From Candidatus Dormiibacterota bacterium (lineage in GTDB: Bacteria > Chloroflexota > Dormibacteria > UBA8260 > Bog-877), in contig PLTL01000112.1 of the NCBI GenBank assembly GCA_003164475.1, forward strand, positions 1 to 6,709: 6,709 nucleotides of DNA, given 5' to 3'. The position numbers and the translations under genes were made by a program. Positions within the stretch are counted from its first letter, which is position 1. Each line of letters begins with the position of its first letter. Under the pieces are notes generated by a model, which did no database searches, was not told the DNA's origin, and worked only from the letters and a program-made list of their open reading frames with translations. Positions 1-5,535 of the stretch are shown piece by piece.

Positions 1-127
1 AGTACGCGGCGCCGCCTCCCACCACCACCCCCACGATCGCCGCCACCACCGCCACGGCTCCCAGACGCAGGGCCGGGGAGGCGGTCGCCCGAGCCCTGCT
101 CGGCGGGGTCTCCGTGGGGACGCTCAC
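1..127 (-). CDS. Partial N-terminus of a single-pass membrane or exported protein (unrecognised)
   Basis: A reading frame opens with GTG at 127-125, overlapping the TGA stop of the acetyltransferase by 4 nt (GTGA), and stays open to the window edge, giving 42 codons. The N-terminus (residues 1-20) is Pro/Thr/Ser/Arg-rich and probably cytosolic. From about residue 21 a run of Ala, Val, Gly and Ile (LGAVAVAAIVGVVVGGGAAY) looks like a transmembrane helix or uncleaved signal anchor. The rest lies outside the window, so the family cannot be named. The overlap suggests translational coupling to the acetyltransferase. The start is inferred from this overlap and the hydrophobic segment; no strong Shine-Dalgarno is visible. 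Confidence 0.5.
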   Translation of the reverse strand, partial: MSVPTETPPSRARATASPALRLGAVAVVAAIVGVVVGGGAAY

Positions 128-585
128 GGCTGCGGGTACCAGGTCAGAACCAGCTGCTCGGTGGGTTGAAAACCGGCCCGCTGGTAGACGGCCACCGCGG
201 AACCGTTGGACCTGTTGGTCCAGACGCAGGCGAAGGTGACCCGCTCGCTGGCAAACAGCCGGACCGCCTCGCCCACCAGCTCGGAGGCGATCCCTTTGCC
301 TCGCGCCTCAGGGGCAACGTAGAGCTCGGCGACCTCCCCCTCCAGCCCGGTGCCGGGGTCGAAGAGCACGCACCAGCAGAAGCCGACCAAACCGCCGTCC
401 TCCCGGGCGACGAAGACTCGGTTCTGGCCCTCGAAGCTGGCCCGGGTGGCCGGCAGCCAGCGCTCCAGCTGATCCCGGGTGAGGGGATTCAAGACGCTCC
501 GCTCCTGCTCATTGTGGAGAAGGTCGATCAGGAGCGGTCTGATCTCCGCCAGCTGGGACTCCGGCAGGCTCTCAATCACCACCAC
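124..585 (-). CDS. GNAT-family N-acetyltransferase
   Basis: A 153-residue protein of normal length for a single-domain GNAT enzyme, which would transfer an acetyl group from acetyl-CoA to an amine. Motif A spans about residues 85-110 (VAELYVAPEARGKGIASELV) with the acetyl-CoA pyrophosphate-binding R-x-x-G-x-A loop at R95-G98-A100. Motif B follows at about 127-139 (NGSAVAVYQRAGF) with the usual Tyr (Y134) and Gly-Phe. The substrate cannot be told from sequence. The frame has three consecutive GTG codons (585, 582, 579), any of which could be the start, and no good Shine-Dalgarno. It lies 23 nt downstream of the malic enzyme stop and overlaps the next gene by 4 nt, so it is probably co-transcribed. 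Confidence 0.9.
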   Translation of the reverse strand: MVVIESLPESQLAEIRPLLIDLLHNEQERSVLNPLTRDQLERWLPATRASFEGQNRVFVAREDGGLVGFCWCVLFDPGTGLEGEVAELYVAPEARGKGIASELVGEAVRLFASERVTFACVWTNRSNGSAVAVYQRAGFQPTEQLVLTWYPQP

Positions 586-608
586 GCCATCGTAAGTACC
601 TGTGGCCG

Positions 609-2078
609 TCAGCTCCCCGTCCGTTCCACCGCGTCGTAGTACTCGGGGAGCGGCTCCACCCGCGCCACCCCGGTCCTGACGGCCGCCCGGGCCACCGCCC
701 GGGCCACGCTGAGGTGGACCCGGGGGTCGAGCGCGTGGGGCACCACGTCCTCATCCTGGGCCAGCCTGGCGATCGCCCCGGCCGCGGCCAGGTACATCTC
801 CGTGTTGAAGCGGCGGGCCTTGGTGTCCAGGGCACCCCGGTAGAGACCGGGGAAGCCGAGCAGGTTGTTGACCACGGCGCCGTCCACCGCCAGCAGCGCT
901 CCGGCCGCCATCGCCCGCTCCGGCTCGATCTCGGGGATCGGGTTGGAGAGGGCGAAGATGATCTGCCCGGGGCGGACCTGCTCGGGCCGGATCAGGCCAG
1001 GCTGGGCTGTGGCAGCGATCACCACGTCGGCCCTCCCCAGCAGCTCATCCATCTCCACCGCCTCGCCGCCAGCCACATGGAGCCGCTCGATCGAGTCGGG
1101 CGTCCGCCCCGTGCCCAGGACCGGCCGGCCCTGGTAGCGCATCAGCAGCTGAGCTATGGCGGAGCCGGCCGCACCGAGCCCGATCACGCCGGCGGTGAGC
1201 GACTCCAGCCGAAGCCCGGTCAGGGTCGCCGCCCGCAGCAGCGCCGCCAGCACCACCGTCGCGGTGCCGTGCTGATCGTCATGCATGACCGGAATCTCCA
1301 GCCGGTCCTGGAGAGCTGAGGTGATCTGAAAGCAGTGGGGCGCACCGAAGTCCTCCAGCTGGATCGCCCCGTATGACGGGCTGATGCTGACCAGGGCCTC
1401 CACGATCGCCTCAGATGGGCCGGGCCGGACCAGCATCGGATAGGCGTCGATTCCCACCATCTGGGAGAGCAGAGCGCACTTGCCCTCGATCACGGGCATC
1501 CCGGCCACTGGGCCGATGTTGCCCAGCCCCAGGATGGCGGTGCCGTCGGTGACCACCGCGACCGCGTTGCTGATCCCGGTGTAGTGGTCGGCGACCGAGG
1601 GGTCGGCCGCGATCAACCGGCAGACCTCGGCCACACCCGGCGCATAGATCCTCCTGAGGTCGGCGACGGAGTGGACCGGGTACTTCGGTGTCACTCGGAG
1701 CTTGCCCCCCAGGTGGACCCCGAGGACCTCGTCGCGGACGTCGACCAGGGTGGTGTGGGGAAGGGCGTGGATCCGGTTTAGCACCTGCTCCAGCGCAACC
1801 AGATCGGTGGTGCTGACGTCGATGTCCCGAACCACGTGGCGGGAGCCGCGCTGGACGGTGCGGATGTCGCCGAGGTTGCCCCCCATCGAGCCGATCGCGG
1901 TCGCCACCTCGCCCAGCACCCCGGGAAGGTTCTCGTTGCGGAGCCGGAGCGTGCGCACTATCCGGTAGGCGGAGGCGCCACCCAGGTCGCCGCTTGCCTC
2001 GGCGGGGAAGGCGCGGTTGCGCGGCTCCGGACCGGGGACCGGCTCCAGCGCGGCGGGAATCAACGGCCGACCCCCCAC
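609..2078 (-). CDS. ACT-domain NAD(P)-dependent malic enzyme
   Basis: A 489-residue malic enzyme, which oxidatively decarboxylates malate to pyruvate and CO2 with reduction of NAD or NADP, linking the TCA cycle to pyruvate. After a 38-residue low-complexity leader there is an ACT domain (about 39-115, with NENLPGVLGEVATAIGSMGGN), typical of regulation by a small-molecule ligand. The malic N-domain follows with the catalytic Tyr in YAPGVAEVC (Y145), the general-base Lys in EGK (K200), and metal ligands in EDFGAPH (E242, D243) and MHDDQHGTAT (D267/D268). The NAD-binding Rossmann loop is GLGAAG (300-305), followed by the FALSNP motif (375-380) and the N-N-L-L-G-F-P-G segment (404-411). All hallmark residues are present, so it should be active. 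GTG 2078 is supported by a GGGGAG Shine-Dalgarno (2085-2090) 6 nt upstream, and no other start precedes the ACT domain. Cofactor preference is not decided here. Confidence 0.95.
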   Translation of the reverse strand: MGGRPLIPAALEPVPGPEPRNRAFPAEASGDLGGASAYRIVRTLRLRNENLPGVLGEVATAIGSMGGNLGDIRTVQRGSRHVVRDIDVSTTDLVALEQVLNRIHALPHTTLVDVRDEVLGVHLGGKLRVTPKYPVHSVADLRRIYAPGVAEVCRLIAADPSVADHYTGISNAVAVVTDGTAILGLGNIGPVAGMPVIEGKCALLSQMVGIDAYPMLVRPGPSEAIVEALVSISPSYGAIQLEDFGAPHCFQITSALQDRLEIPVMHDDQHGTATVVLAALLRAATLTGLRLESLTAGVIGLGAAGSAIAQLLMRYQGRPVLGTGRTPDSIERLHVAGGEAVEMDELLGRADVVIAATAQPGLIRPEQVRPGQIIFALSNPIPEIEPERAMAAGALLAVDGAVVNNLLGFPGLYRGALDTKARRFNTEMYLAAAGAIARLAQDEDVVPHALDPRVHLSVARAVARAAVRTGVARVEPLPEYYDAVERTGS

Positions 2079-2084
2079 GAGCCG

Positions 2085-2090
2085 CTCCCC
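2085..2090 (-). promoter_or_regulatory. Ribosome binding site of the malic enzyme gene
   Basis: GGGGAG on the minus strand, 6 nt upstream of the GTG at 2078. It settles the choice of this GTG as start, even though the first ~38 codons lie outside the recognisable ACT domain. Confidence 0.6.
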
Positions 2091-2163
2091 GACGGCTGCT
2101 CTGGCGCGCAGCGCAGGGGCGCTCAGCGCTGGCGGACGGGCCAGGCGGCCCTGGGACCGAGCT

Positions 2164-2511
2164 TCACCGATCCTCCCACTCCGGACGCTTGCGGAAGAGC
2201 CCTCCCCAGCCGAGGTGGAACCAGTGTTCCTCCCGGTACGGGGGCAGGCCCTCCACCTCCTCCGGCCCCAGGCTGGTGTGGACCCCGCCCAGGGTGATCC
2301 TGGCGACCTGGTCGGCGGAGATCTCGGCTATCCGGCCGGCGTCATGGAGCTTCACCGCCAGGCCGTGGAAGATGTCGGAGTCCTCGTCCCCGAGCAGCGA
2401 CTCCGTGGTGGCGAATTCCCCCCCTGCGGAATCGAACACCGGAGAGTGATAGGGGGTCTGGATCCAAGCCACCTGCTGGTCGAGATCCGATCCGTCGAAT
2501 GCGTCAGCCAT
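2164..2511 (-). CDS. PRC-barrel-like small protein, in frame with the upstream recombinase
   Basis: A 115-residue soluble acidic protein starting at ATG 2511. It has a short β-rich barrel-like core (about 17-75, from TPYHSPVFDSAGGEF to the strand before GGVHTS) and a conserved-looking tail with LPPY followed by an aromatic FHLGWGGLFRK segment (98-108). The fold resembles PRC-barrel/DUF2171-type stress-associated proteins of Actinobacteria; that assignment is from general resemblance only, and no function is claimed. The same frame is open upstream with no stop, so it forms the last 115 codons of the 648-codon frame starting at 4110. An independent start is plausible: GGAGG at 2522-2526 lies 10 nt before the ATG. 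The malic enzyme follows 85 nt downstream. I judge this to be the host gene beside which the recombinase module inserted. Confidence 0.6.
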   Translation of the reverse strand: MADAFDGSDLDQQVAWIQTPYHSPVFDSAGGEFATTESLLGDEDSDIFHGLAVKLHDAGRIAEISADQVARITLGGVHTSLGPEEVEGLPPYREEHWFHLGWGGLFRKRPEWEDR

Positions 2512-4110
2512 CTTGAGCAGTCCTCCACTTGATGAACAGAATTGATCATCACCACCGGGGCCAGTCGGGAGGATCGTACGCACCACTACGGCATCCTCGG
2601 TCACTCGGATGTCCCGCACGAGGAAACGTAGCAGCGACTGGCGGCCGTCTTGGTCGAGGGCGTCTAGCCCGCTGGCGATCCGCGCAGCAAAAGTGACCAC
2701 CCCCTCGATCAGTCCTTGTTCTCCCTCCCAGCGGGCCAGTTCGCTCTTCAGCTCTGTCACCCGCTGGGTTACTTCCTGCCGCTCGGCCTTTAGCGCGGCG
2801 ATCCGCGGTCCCATCAGTTCGTCGGGGACGAGACCCTTCCCGTAGCCTTGGACAAGATGGTCCATCTCAGCCGGGATCGCAGCCAATCGAGATTCGGCTC
2901 GCCTCAGCTCGAGAGTCGATCCGTCGTGGGTCGGCGAGCCCAAGTCCTGCCGCCGGGTCAGCTCCTGCTTGAGAAGCTCGGGTCGCTGCATCAGTCCGCA
3001 AATACGATCCCAGACAGCTGACTCGATCGGCTCAGCGGGAACTGGCCGCGATCGGCAGTAGCCGGTACCGTCGACGCGAGCCTCGTGCTGGCAGGCGTAG
3101 AACCGTTGGCCGGTGGCGACTCGACACCGGCCAGTCATCGTACGTCCACAACGCTCGCAGGTCACCAGCCCCCGGAGCAGATAAAAGCGTCGGCCATTGC
3201 GCCGAGCCAGCGCTCGGTTCTGATCAAGCCTCCACTGGGCCGCGTCCCAAGTTCGACGGTCGACGGCCGTGGGGAGCAATACCAACTGCCACTCCTCCCG
3301 TGGCCGCAGCTCGGCGCTGGAGAACGGCGAACGGGACACTGTGGCCACCACCGGCTTCCGCCGTCTCTTGGGTGCGACCACCCGGTGGGTGAGCTGGTAC
3401 AGCTCGCCGTTAGCCGCTGAGTTCCGCAGCCAGCCGTGGAGAGTGGATATCTGCCACTGGGACCCGCCTGATGGCGTTGGCTGGCCAACCAGAGCTAACC
3501 GCTGGGCGATCCGCCGCAGGGTGAGCCCTTCATCGACGAAGAGGTGGTAGACGAGGCGGACTACCTCAGTCCAGTCTTGATCCAACTCCATCGTCTGGCC
3601 ATCTGCGGCCACTCGCAACCAGACAGGCAGCTTGCCGGGGTTGACAACCCTTCCCTGCCGGGCCTTCTCCAGCTTCCCCCGTAGCATCCGGTCCTTGATC
3701 TTGGCCTTCTCGTACTGGGCCACGGCACCCCGGACGGCGAAGAACAGCTTGCCTTCGGGAGTCTGGTCGATGTCCTGTGTGATGAACTCCAGCCGGACTC
3801 CTGCGCGCTCGACCTCCTCAGCGAGTAGAAGCAGGTCTGAGAGGCTGCGTGACAGCCGATCCGGGTCGTAGCAGAGGACACAATCGACCTGGCCTGCCCT
3901 CACCGCCTCGCGGAGCCGGGTCAGAGCCGGGCGGTTGAGGTCTCCGCCGGAGTAACCGTCATCGGCGAACACAGGGCGCTCACCGTCGGGCAGGAGCACG
4001 TGGCTGCGTTCGGCTGCCCGCTGCTCCAGCCCACGGATCTGCGCGTCGAGTCCGTACTGCTCTGCCTGCCGCTCAGTCGAGACCCTGGCATAGGCGGCGA
4101 CCCTAGTCAC
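2164..4110 (-). CDS. Large serine recombinase (site-specific integrase), reading through into the PRC-like gene
   Basis: A 648-codon frame whose first ~525-533 residues are a large serine recombinase, which cuts and rejoins DNA at attachment sites through a phosphoserine-DNA intermediate. The resolvase catalytic domain (about 3-150) has the nucleophile S11 in YARVS with R9, and the DPDRLSRSL motif with R85 and R88. A recombinase domain follows (about 155-270). The zinc ribbon has Cys pairs at C318/C321 and C340/C352. A charged coiled-coil stretch spans about 398-465, and the last typical strands are VRDIRVTEDAVVVRTILP (498-515). Residues 534-648 are a different, PRC-barrel-like protein with its own potential ATG. 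The GTG start overlaps the stop of the small HTH gene by 4 nt, with AGGA 7 nt upstream. All catalytic residues are present, so it may be functional. Confidence 0.9.
   Translation of the reverse strand: MTRVAAYARVSTERQAEQYGLDAQIRGLEQRAAERSHVLLPDGERPVFADDGYSGGDLNRPALTRLREAVRAGQVDCVLCYDPDRLSRSLSDLLLLAEEVERAGVRLEFITQDIDQTPEGKLFFAVRGAVAQYEKAKIKDRMLRGKLEKARQGRVVNPGKLPVWLRVAADGQTMELDQDWTEVVRLVYHLFVDEGLTLRRIAQRLALVGQPTPSGGSQWQISTLHGWLRNSAANGELYQLTHRVVAPKRRRKPVVATVSRSPFSSAELRPREEWQLVLLPTAVDRRTWDAAQWRLDQNRALARRNGRRFYLLRGLVTCERCGRTMTGRCRVATGQRFYACQHEARVDGTGYCRSRPVPAEPIESAVWDRICGLMQRPELLKQELTRRQDLGSPTHDGSTLELRRAESRLAAIPAEMDHLVQGYGKGLVPDELMGPRIAALKAERQEVTQRVTELKSELARWEGEQGLIEGVVTFAARIASGLDALDQDGRQSLLRFLVRDIRVTEDAVVVRTILPTGPGGDDQFCSSSGGLLKMADAFDGSDLDQQVAWIQTPYHSPVFDSAGGEFATTESLLGDEDSDIFHGLAVKLHDAGRIAEISADQVARITLGGVHTSLGPEEVEGLPPYREEHWFHLGWGGLFRKRPEWEDR
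2522..2526 (-). promoter_or_regulatory. Ribosome binding site for independent translation of the PRC-like protein
   Basis: GGAGG on the minus strand, 10 nt upstream of ATG 2511 and inside the recombinase frame. It supports translation of the 115-residue product on its own as well as, or instead of, as a fusion. The spacing is slightly long. Confidence 0.4.
2530..2551. repeat. 22-bp interrupted palindrome at the recombinase/PRC-like junction; candidate attachment site
   Basis: TGATGA at 2530-2535 and TCATCA at 2546-2551 are perfect inverted arms around a 10-bp centre (ACAGAATTGA). The stretch is visibly AT-richer than its surroundings and sits at recombinase codons about 520-527, where recombinase similarity ends and about 20 nt before the PRC-like ATG. 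Serine-integrase attachment sites are imperfect inverted repeats around a dinucleotide crossover, often next to the integrase gene, so this is the best candidate for the integration joint. The role is inference: no matching second copy was found in the window. Confidence 0.35.
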
Positions 4111-4307
4111 CGCCGCTTCCTGGGCCGTCCTTGGCGGCCCTCGTAGGTCCGGGCCAGGCGCTCAACATCCCGAGCTTTGACCACCCAGGTGCGCCCGACC
4201 TTGTTGCCGGGCAGTTTGCCCTGGCGGATCAGCCGGCTCGCGGACAGCGGGTGGATACCGAGCCGGTGCCCCACCTCTGTGCTGCCTAAGACTTCATCTA
4301 CTGTCAC
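4107..4307 (-). CDS. Excisionase-type small helix-turn-helix DNA-binding protein
   Basis: A 66-residue basic protein with an HTH_17/excisionase-like winged helix (MerR-type): helix-turn-helix at about residues 8-30 (STEVGHRLGIHPLSASRLI), then GKLPGNKVGRTWVVKARDVERL, the wing and following helix typical of the family, and an arginine/lysine-rich tail (RQGRPRKRR). Its TGA overlaps the GTG of the recombinase by 4 nt, so the two are translationally coupled. By position it could set the direction of recombination (excisionase-like) or repress its own operon; sequence does not decide between these. Start GTG 4307 lies within a palindrome, and no Shine-Dalgarno precedes it, which would fit a leaderless or near-leaderless message. 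Confidence 0.82.
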   Translation of the reverse strand: MTVDEVLGSTEVGHRLGIHPLSASRLIRQGKLPGNKVGRTWVVKARDVERLARTYEGRQGRPRKRR

Positions 4308-4319
4308 TGTTATGACAGT
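4300..4319. promoter_or_regulatory. Palindromic candidate operator over the start of the HTH-recombinase operon
   Basis: ACTGTCA (4300-4306) and TGACAGT (4313-4319) form a perfect 7-bp inverted repeat with a 6-bp spacer. It covers the GTG start of the HTH gene (4307) and overlaps a possible -10 element TAAACT (minus strand, 4322-4317). A weak -35-like TCGACA lies 19 bp further upstream. The placement suits binding by a dimeric autorepressor, possibly the HTH protein itself. The symmetry is read directly; the operator role is inferred. Confidence 0.4.
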
Positions 4320-4883
4320 TTACGCGTTCGAGAGGACTTGTTGTCGACTGCGGTTGCCCACTTCCCCTAGGCCGAGACTCATTCCCTCGCCGCGCTGGAT
4401 CCCGCCAACTGCGTCAACTCCCACCCGGGTGCGGCTGGGGGTGTGCCGTTCGGCACCGCCGATCCCCTTGATCCTGGCCATGGTGCCGCTGGCCGCGACT
4501 CCCAGGTCAGTGGCAACTGGCCACCAGGATGTCGCCAGCCCGGACTCGACACTCGAGCTCCGACTCCTCCGGCGGAGTGCCAGAACCGGCACGCAGGCTC
4601 CGAGCCGGGATCTGGCCCATGCCGCTGGAGCCGAGGCGACGCCGAAGCGGCGCGTGCGGCGGGCCGCTTGGACGCACCGCTTCGGACAGTCCAAAATGGG
4701 GTGCCTCGACCCAGGCGCAGGCGAGATCGGCAGGGGCCGGTCCAAGAGGGAATCGTTCGGGACTGGCGCGTGCTCTCGGATCTACGCTGAGTAGAGGCGT
4801 CCCCCAGGCTCCGTCGAGTTCGAGAGTCGTCGTTTCCGAGTCTCTGGTGCGCGCGGACAACAAGCCGGAGCTTGCGAGTAGTT
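4320..4883. other. Gene-free stretch with several inverted repeats
   Basis: About 560 bp between the divergent HTH/recombinase operon and the upstream region of the c-di-GMP gene. Open frames exist in all directions, as expected for GC-rich DNA, but their translations are Arg/Pro/Ser-rich with no recognisable motif and no ribosome binding site, so I call no gene. There is no tRNA or rRNA that I can see. Small inverted repeats are present: GTGGC/GCCAC near 4510 and the nested set at 4642-4685. If the recombinase module is an insertion, its far joint and the displaced promoter of the PRC-like gene could lie here or beyond the right edge. Confidence 0.5.
4642..4685. repeat. Nested inverted repeats with mutually exclusive pairing
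   Basis: CCGAAGCGG (4642-4650) is the exact reverse complement of CCGCTTCGG (4677-4685). The overlapping AAGCGGC (4645-4651) is also the exact reverse complement of GCCGCTT (4663-4669). The left arm can therefore pair with either right arm but not both. The two right arms are themselves a near direct repeat (CCGCTTGGAC and CCGCTTCGGAC). No downstream T-tract is present, so it is not a classical terminator. Function unknown. Confidence 0.45.
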
Positions 4884-4932
4884 GGTGACCCGATGCGACG
4901 GAAGGTCACGGGCTGGCAGTGCGCCCGTGACC
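4884..4932. promoter_or_regulatory. Inverted-repeat operator-like site upstream of the c-di-GMP gene promoter
   Basis: GGTCACGGGC (4904-4913) and GCCCGTGACC (4923-4932) are perfect 10-bp inverted arms with a 9-bp spacer. A third half-site, GGTGACC, lies at 4884-4890. The centre of the main palindrome (about 4918) is about 59 bp before the predicted transcription start, a usual position for a class I activator. As RNA it would form a strong hairpin, but there is no following T-run, and it lies upstream of the promoter, so a protein-binding site is preferred over a terminator. Confidence 0.5.
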
Positions 4933-4941
4933 CTCGCGTCA

Positions 4942-4970
4942 TTGGCTACTGGGGCGCAGCGTCCTAGGCT
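4942..4970 (+). promoter_or_regulatory. Sigma-70-type promoter giving a probable leaderless transcript
   Basis: -35 TTGGCT (4942-4947), a 17-bp spacer, and -10 TAGGCT (4965-4970), which fits the actinobacterial TAnnnT pattern. Initiation about 7 bp downstream would fall at 4977-4978, on or next to the A of ATG 4978. There is no Shine-Dalgarno before that ATG, which agrees with leaderless translation and decides the start of the PAS gene. Confidence 0.55.
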
Positions 4971-4977
4971 AAGCGGC

Positions 4978-5535
4978 ATGGTCGCCCCGAGCGGAAGGGG
5001 CTCTGCGGCCCAGATCGCGGTAACTGAGACCTCGCCGAAGGTAGCGAACCAGAAGCATCCATCGGCCAGCCCAAGACGCGTCCGCGTTGGGGACCGACAG
5101 TCGAGCGGTCCCAGTGGGGACGGCTCTTCCAGTGTGCCGGGCGTCAGCGTCGCCACTCTCAGCCTCTCCGACCACGAGCTGCTGAGGGCGACAGTGACGG
5201 GCTCGCCGATAGCGCTGACGGTGGTGGATGTCAAGGGCGTCGCTCTGCTCTGGAACCCGGCCGCGGAGCGCATCTTCGGCTGGAGCGCGAAAGAAGTCCT
5301 CGGCCATCCGCTCCGAATCATCGACGAGGGTTCCCAACAGGAGTTCGACCGGCTTCGCAGTGAGAGCGTGGCAGGTCACGAAGTGCTTGAAGTCGAGGTC
5401 CGCCGCCTCCACCGCGACGGCCACCTGGTCGACGCCGCTGTCTCCACGGTTGCCATGCGCGACGCCGCTGGACAGGTCATAGGAGTGCTCGCCGCCTACA
5501 AGGACATCAGCAAGCGCAAGGCGGCCGAGGCCTAA
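4978..5535 (+). CDS. PAS-domain sensor segment of a c-di-GMP protein, ended by an in-frame TAA
   Basis: A 185-residue product from ATG 4978. Residues 1-62 are Ser/Pro/Arg/Gly-rich and probably disordered; no transmembrane segment is seen, so it should be cytosolic. Residues about 63-177 form one PAS domain plus PAC tail: SDHELLRATVTGSPIALTVV, then NPAAERIFGWSAKEVLGHPL (93-112), and the closing AAYKDISKRKAAEA (172-185). PAS domains bind ligands or cofactors and pass the signal to an attached output. The frame stops at TAA 5533-5535, but the same frame continues straight into GGDEF-EAL, so this is the sensor half of an interrupted PAS-GGDEF-EAL gene. An alternative GTG start is at 5134. Another in-frame GTG lies at 4882, upstream of the promoter, and is disfavoured. 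The ligand is unknown. Confidence 0.8.
   Translation: MVAPSGRGSAAQIAVTETSPKVANQKHPSASPRRVRVGDRQSSGPSGDGSSSVPGVSVATLSLSDHELLRATVTGSPIALTVVDVKGVALLWNPAAERIFGWSAKEVLGHPLRIIDEGSQQEFDRLRSESVAGHEVLEVEVRRLHRDGHLVDAAVSTVAMRDAAGQVIGVLAAYKDISKRKAAEA

Noticed and set aside
166..639. Long plus-strand open frames opposite the acetyltransferase, malic enzyme and recombinase genes
   Set aside because: They are antisense shadows of clearly recognisable minus-strand genes and show no domain or start signal of their own.
2110..2123. Small hairpin AGCGC-AGGG-GCGCT between the PRC-like gene and the malic enzyme gene
   Set aside because: A 5-bp stem without a T-tract in GC-rich DNA is expected by chance; not enough to call a terminator.
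4331..4338. Possible second attachment site sharing GAGGACT with the recombinase/PRC-like joint
   Set aside because: Only 7 bp match, the copy is in the opposite orientation to what integration would produce, and there is no surrounding palindrome.
4320..4745. Open frames on both strands in the 4320-4880 stretch (for example 141 codons on the minus strand and 115 on the plus strand)
   Set aside because: Translations are rich in Arg, Pro, Ser and Gly with no recognisable motif, several frames are open at once, and no ribosome binding site precedes them. This is typical of GC-rich non-coding DNA.
4815..4825. A GTTCGAG segment resembling a tRNA T-loop as integration target
   Set aside because: No cloverleaf, acceptor stem or anticodon arm can be built around it.
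4904..4932. Rho-independent terminator or c-di-GMP riboswitch upstream of the GGDEF-EAL gene
   Set aside because: The stem is strong but has no T-run after it, and it lies upstream of a good promoter, so it would not be in that transcript. The conserved core of known c-di-GMP riboswitches is not seen.
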